Positions 62,175 to 64,000 of a DNA stretch of 64,000 nt are shown here, in pieces (positions within the stretch are counted from its first letter, which is position 1; every line of letters starts with the position of its first letter). The notes beneath the pieces are model-generated. The model worked only from the letters and a program-made list of their open reading frames with translations, was not told where the DNA came from and did not search any database. The stretch is from Ga0077555 sp046154645 (GTDB taxonomy: Bacteria; Pseudomonadota; Alphaproteobacteria; Rhizobiales; Hyphomicrobiaceae). Location: positions 1 through 64,000 of the forward strand of contig JBJXDZ010000098.1 of the NCBI GenBank assembly GCA_046154645.1, read 5' to 3'. Both the position numbers and the translations under genes were made by a program.

Positions 62175-62936
62175 TTAGCTCAATTCGACGGACTCACGAT
62201 GGCTCGCCCGCTTTTTCCCCAATCGCTTCTTGCCAGGCCTGAAGCGTACTTCGCCAATGGTAATGTTTGGATCCAGCTTGACGACAGCGTCGTGTAGGGC
62301 GACGGCAGTTTCCCGTGTAACGCAATAGCCGCTGGCAATTTCCTCCAAGAGGCGCAAATCTTTCTGCTTGGCAGCCGCGAGCACGTCAGGCAGTGCACTT
62401 TCGTGGCGCATGCGCAATTCGACCAGCGTTTGCGAGAACCGATCGATATTGTAGACGGCCGGAATGATCCGCATGTTCGTGTAGATGTCGTGCTGAACGA
62501 GCGCGGCGTCGCTACCTACCCAGTTGCCGGTCGTCTTGGCGCGCCGCTCTTCCTCAAGAGCCACCTCACACGTGAAGATGACTTGAACGGCTTTATGGAA
62601 CATGACGGGCTGTCGATTGCGGACGTGACGAAACTGATTGTAGGACAGGTCATCGTCCCACGGCGCTGGAAACTCCATCCACTTGGTGGTCTTCCGCATC
62701 CTCTCTTTTGACATATCGGCGTATTTGGTCAGAAACCGAACGTCCAGGCGGCGCTGCTCACGCAAAAACCAGAACAAGCCTGTCACATAGAAACGAGGGG
62801 AATATGCCGAAAGGACTTCCCACCCATCAAAGGCGACGTCCTCCGTCAGCAAATCTTCGCAGCGTCCGGGCCTGGGCAACAGGTTGCCGTGCGTAACCCT
62901 GCCGGGCTCGGGGGCACGCCGTGTTGGCTTAGCCAT
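62175..62936 (-). CDS. hypothetical protein in the repeat-flanked segment
   Basis: A 253-aa protein (MAKPTRRAPEPGR ...) with aromatic-rich parts (YSPRFYVTGLFWFLREQRR), a CVTRETAVALHDAVVKLDP segment that looks like a phage or plasmid helix-turn-helix-like stretch only loosely, and a very basic tail (RFRPGKKRLGKKRASHR). The basic tail suggests nucleic acid binding. No family recognised. It lies just inside the left 20-bp repeat. Confidence 0.55.
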   Translation of the reverse strand: MAKPTRRAPEPGRVTHGNLLPRPGRCEDLLTEDVAFDGWEVLSAYSPRFYVTGLFWFLREQRRLDVRFLTKYADMSKERMRKTTKWMEFPAPWDDDLSYNQFRHVRNRQPVMFHKAVQVIFTCEVALEEERRAKTTGNWVGSDAALVQHDIYTNMRIIPAVYNIDRFSQTLVELRMRHESALPDVLAAAKQKDLRLLEEIASGYCVTRETAVALHDAVVKLDPNITIGEVRFRPGKKRLGKKRASHRESVELS

Positions 62937-63226
62937 GACCAGAACACCCAATACGCTCGGATATGTTGATGCTGAAGATTAGTATCTCCTAGCTCATCGA
63001 ATAACAAGCCATGGAAGCAGACCTTCGATGGATCAACGAGATGCTGAGATAGCATTTGATAGCAATTGATATCCACGATGCCCGTTAGCAGTGATTGATC
63101 GTCATTGTGAGCTTCCTGTCATTCCCGCGTCTTGGTTTCTCTTTACGAGTTGTAGCAACGATGCCTGATGGCGTTAGCGGCAACAGTGCACGCCTTATGA
63201 CGGTCGACAATGAGAAGGAGACGCTC

Positions 63227-63808
63227 ATGTCATTTGTTCGTCACTTCCGAAGCGAGACTGAAACAGCTCTTGATGCGATCTGGCTCGCACTGGCTAACGC
63301 GGATTGGCCTGATCCGGCAGCACTCCTCAATTGGCTGTTCGATGACTTCTCCTTGAATGGAATTGCGCAAGCCGCCATCCTTGGCATTGCCGGTTACTTC
63401 GTGCGCGCGATCTGGGAACGGGTCTCCGGCAGCCATTCCGAGCGTGAGCGTGATCTACGCCGCCGCCAGGATGAGCTCGATCGCCGTGAGATGGAGCTCA
63501 AGAACAGTTACGCGGCGATTTCAAAGCAGATGCACGAACACGATCTCACACTCGCCCGCGTGGCCCGGGCCGAGGCTCGCCTGCAGGAGCACAGGTCGCG
63601 CCTTCGCGAGTGCCAACCGACCGCTGATAGCGACGTAATCATCGATCTCACGGCCGATGTGGGGGCAGGCGCGCTCAAGTTGTCCGACAACTATGCGCGC
63701 GTCATGGAGGAGAACACATGGCTGAAGCGCCATCTCGAGTTCTCGCGCAAAGAGGCGCACGACCTATACGAACTATTGCGCGCGTCACGGCAGCAACGAC
63801 CAGCGTGA
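63227..63808 (+). CDS. hypothetical membrane-anchored coiled-coil protein
   Basis: A 193-aa protein with one hydrophobic segment (GIAQAAILGIAGYFVRAIW, about 47-66), then a long charged coiled coil (about 70-130: ERERDLRRRQDELDRREMEL) and a C-terminal helical part. AGAAGGAG precedes the ATG at 63227. No family recognised. It lies inside the repeat-flanked segment, divergent from the 253-aa gene with an AT-richer 290-bp gap between them in which I see no other gene. Confidence 0.6.
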   Translation: MSFVRHFRSETETALDAIWLALANADWPDPAALLNWLFDDFSLNGIAQAAILGIAGYFVRAIWERVSGSHSERERDLRRRQDELDRREMELKNSYAAISKQMHEHDLTLARVARAEARLQEHRSRLRECQPTADSDVIIDLTADVGAGALKLSDNYARVMEENTWLKRHLEFSRKEAHDLYELLRASRQQRPA

Positions 63809-63892
63809 ACGAACCGCTCCGCAACGGATCAAGCGCTTCCTTCCGTTCGACATCGTGGGCATGCTCAGCTTCGGCAGCTTCGGCAGCTACCA

Positions 63893-63912
63893 GCTCACCG
63901 CTCCGTAAAGAT
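63893..63912. repeat. 20-bp direct repeat, right copy (att-like)
   Basis: Exact second copy of the sequence at 62141-62160. On the minus strand it spells the end of the HlyD-type gene (I-F-T-E-R-stop), so insertion next to it would leave that gene intact. Confidence 0.75.
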
Positions 63913-64000
63913 CCGCCGCAGATTGTCGGTGAAGGGCTTGGTGATGTAGGTCATGGCGGTGCGCTCACCCGCCTCGATAAAGGCTTCAACCGGCATGCCC
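63895..64000 (-). CDS. type I secretion periplasmic adaptor (HlyD family), C-terminal fragment
   Basis: Only the last 34 residues are in the window: GMPVEAFIEAGERTAMTYIT, then KPFTDNLRRIFTER and stop. The pattern GMPVE-x6-GERTA-x6-KP-x-TD is the conserved C-terminal end of HlyD/PrtE-type membrane-fusion proteins that connect an ABC exporter to an outer-membrane channel. The rest lies beyond the right edge. Confidence 0.85.
   Translation of the reverse strand, partial: GMPVEAFIEAGERTAMTYITKPFTDNLRRIFTER

Overview
The window is about 64 kb of high-GC DNA from an alphaproteobacterial chromosome. The best taxonomic evidence is the minus-strand run tRNA-Leu(UAG), tig, clpP, clpX, lon, hupB (42.8 to 35.4 kb), a classic alphaproteobacterial order. 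Supporting evidence is a TipF-like degenerate EAL protein, two DUF1127-type small proteins and a DUF1194 protein. The catabolic genes (CaiB CoA-transferase, NtaA-type flavin monooxygenase, TauD dioxygenase, SMP-30 lactonase, several SDRs) suit a soil or water Hyphomicrobiales- or Rhodospirillales-like heterotroph; I cannot name a genus. I saw no insertion sequence, integrase or CRISPR array.

0-11 kb: REP-like palindromic repeats, an alpha/beta hydrolase, a secreted M16 peptidase pair (one catalytic, one lacking the zinc motif), a secreted metzincin-type zinc protease, a small secreted protein, an ECF sigma/anti-sigma pair, and a peroxiredoxin between two LysR regulators. 11-35 kb: a large membrane-anchored protein of unknown function, then a catabolic stretch: CoA-transferase diverging from two tandem threonine-synthase-like PLP enzymes and an amidohydrolase; a flavin monooxygenase diverging from an orphan peptide/nickel-type binding protein and a TauD dioxygenase; SDRs; a TetR regulator; glnD; SMP-30; an M20 peptidase; RNase T2; two small unknown proteins; and an F420/FMN-type luciferase-like oxidoreductase. 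35-44.2 kb: the proteostasis block, with a clear terminator after lon and a candidate heat-shock promoter before it, then small membrane/DUF1127 genes. 44-50 kb: M24 aminopeptidase P, the TipF-like protein and a class III aminotransferase with a strong terminator.

50.2-56.0 kb is the most unusual part. A two-gene unit (78-aa protein plus AbiEii-like nucleotidyltransferase) converges, 10 bp apart, on a two-gene operon. That operon encodes a 403-aa protein with winged-helix-like ends and a 1143-aa protein joining an N-terminal AAA-type ATPase to a C-terminal HerA/FtsK-like ATPase, each with its own Walker A and B motifs. A perfect palindrome lies just upstream of the operon. This four-gene block looks like a compact defence or DNA-handling cassette that I cannot match to a named system.

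56.4-64 kb: a DenD-like epimerase/dehydrogenase, a small coiled-coil protein with a probable one-base frameshift, a 2-hydroxyacid dehydrogenase, an unknown 129-aa protein, an enoyl-CoA hydratase and a TPP-dependent enzyme. At the right edge a HlyD-type secretion adaptor enters the window. Its last 20 bases are repeated exactly 1.75 kb away, bracketing two orphan genes, which looks like a small insertion that used the 3' end of that gene as its target.
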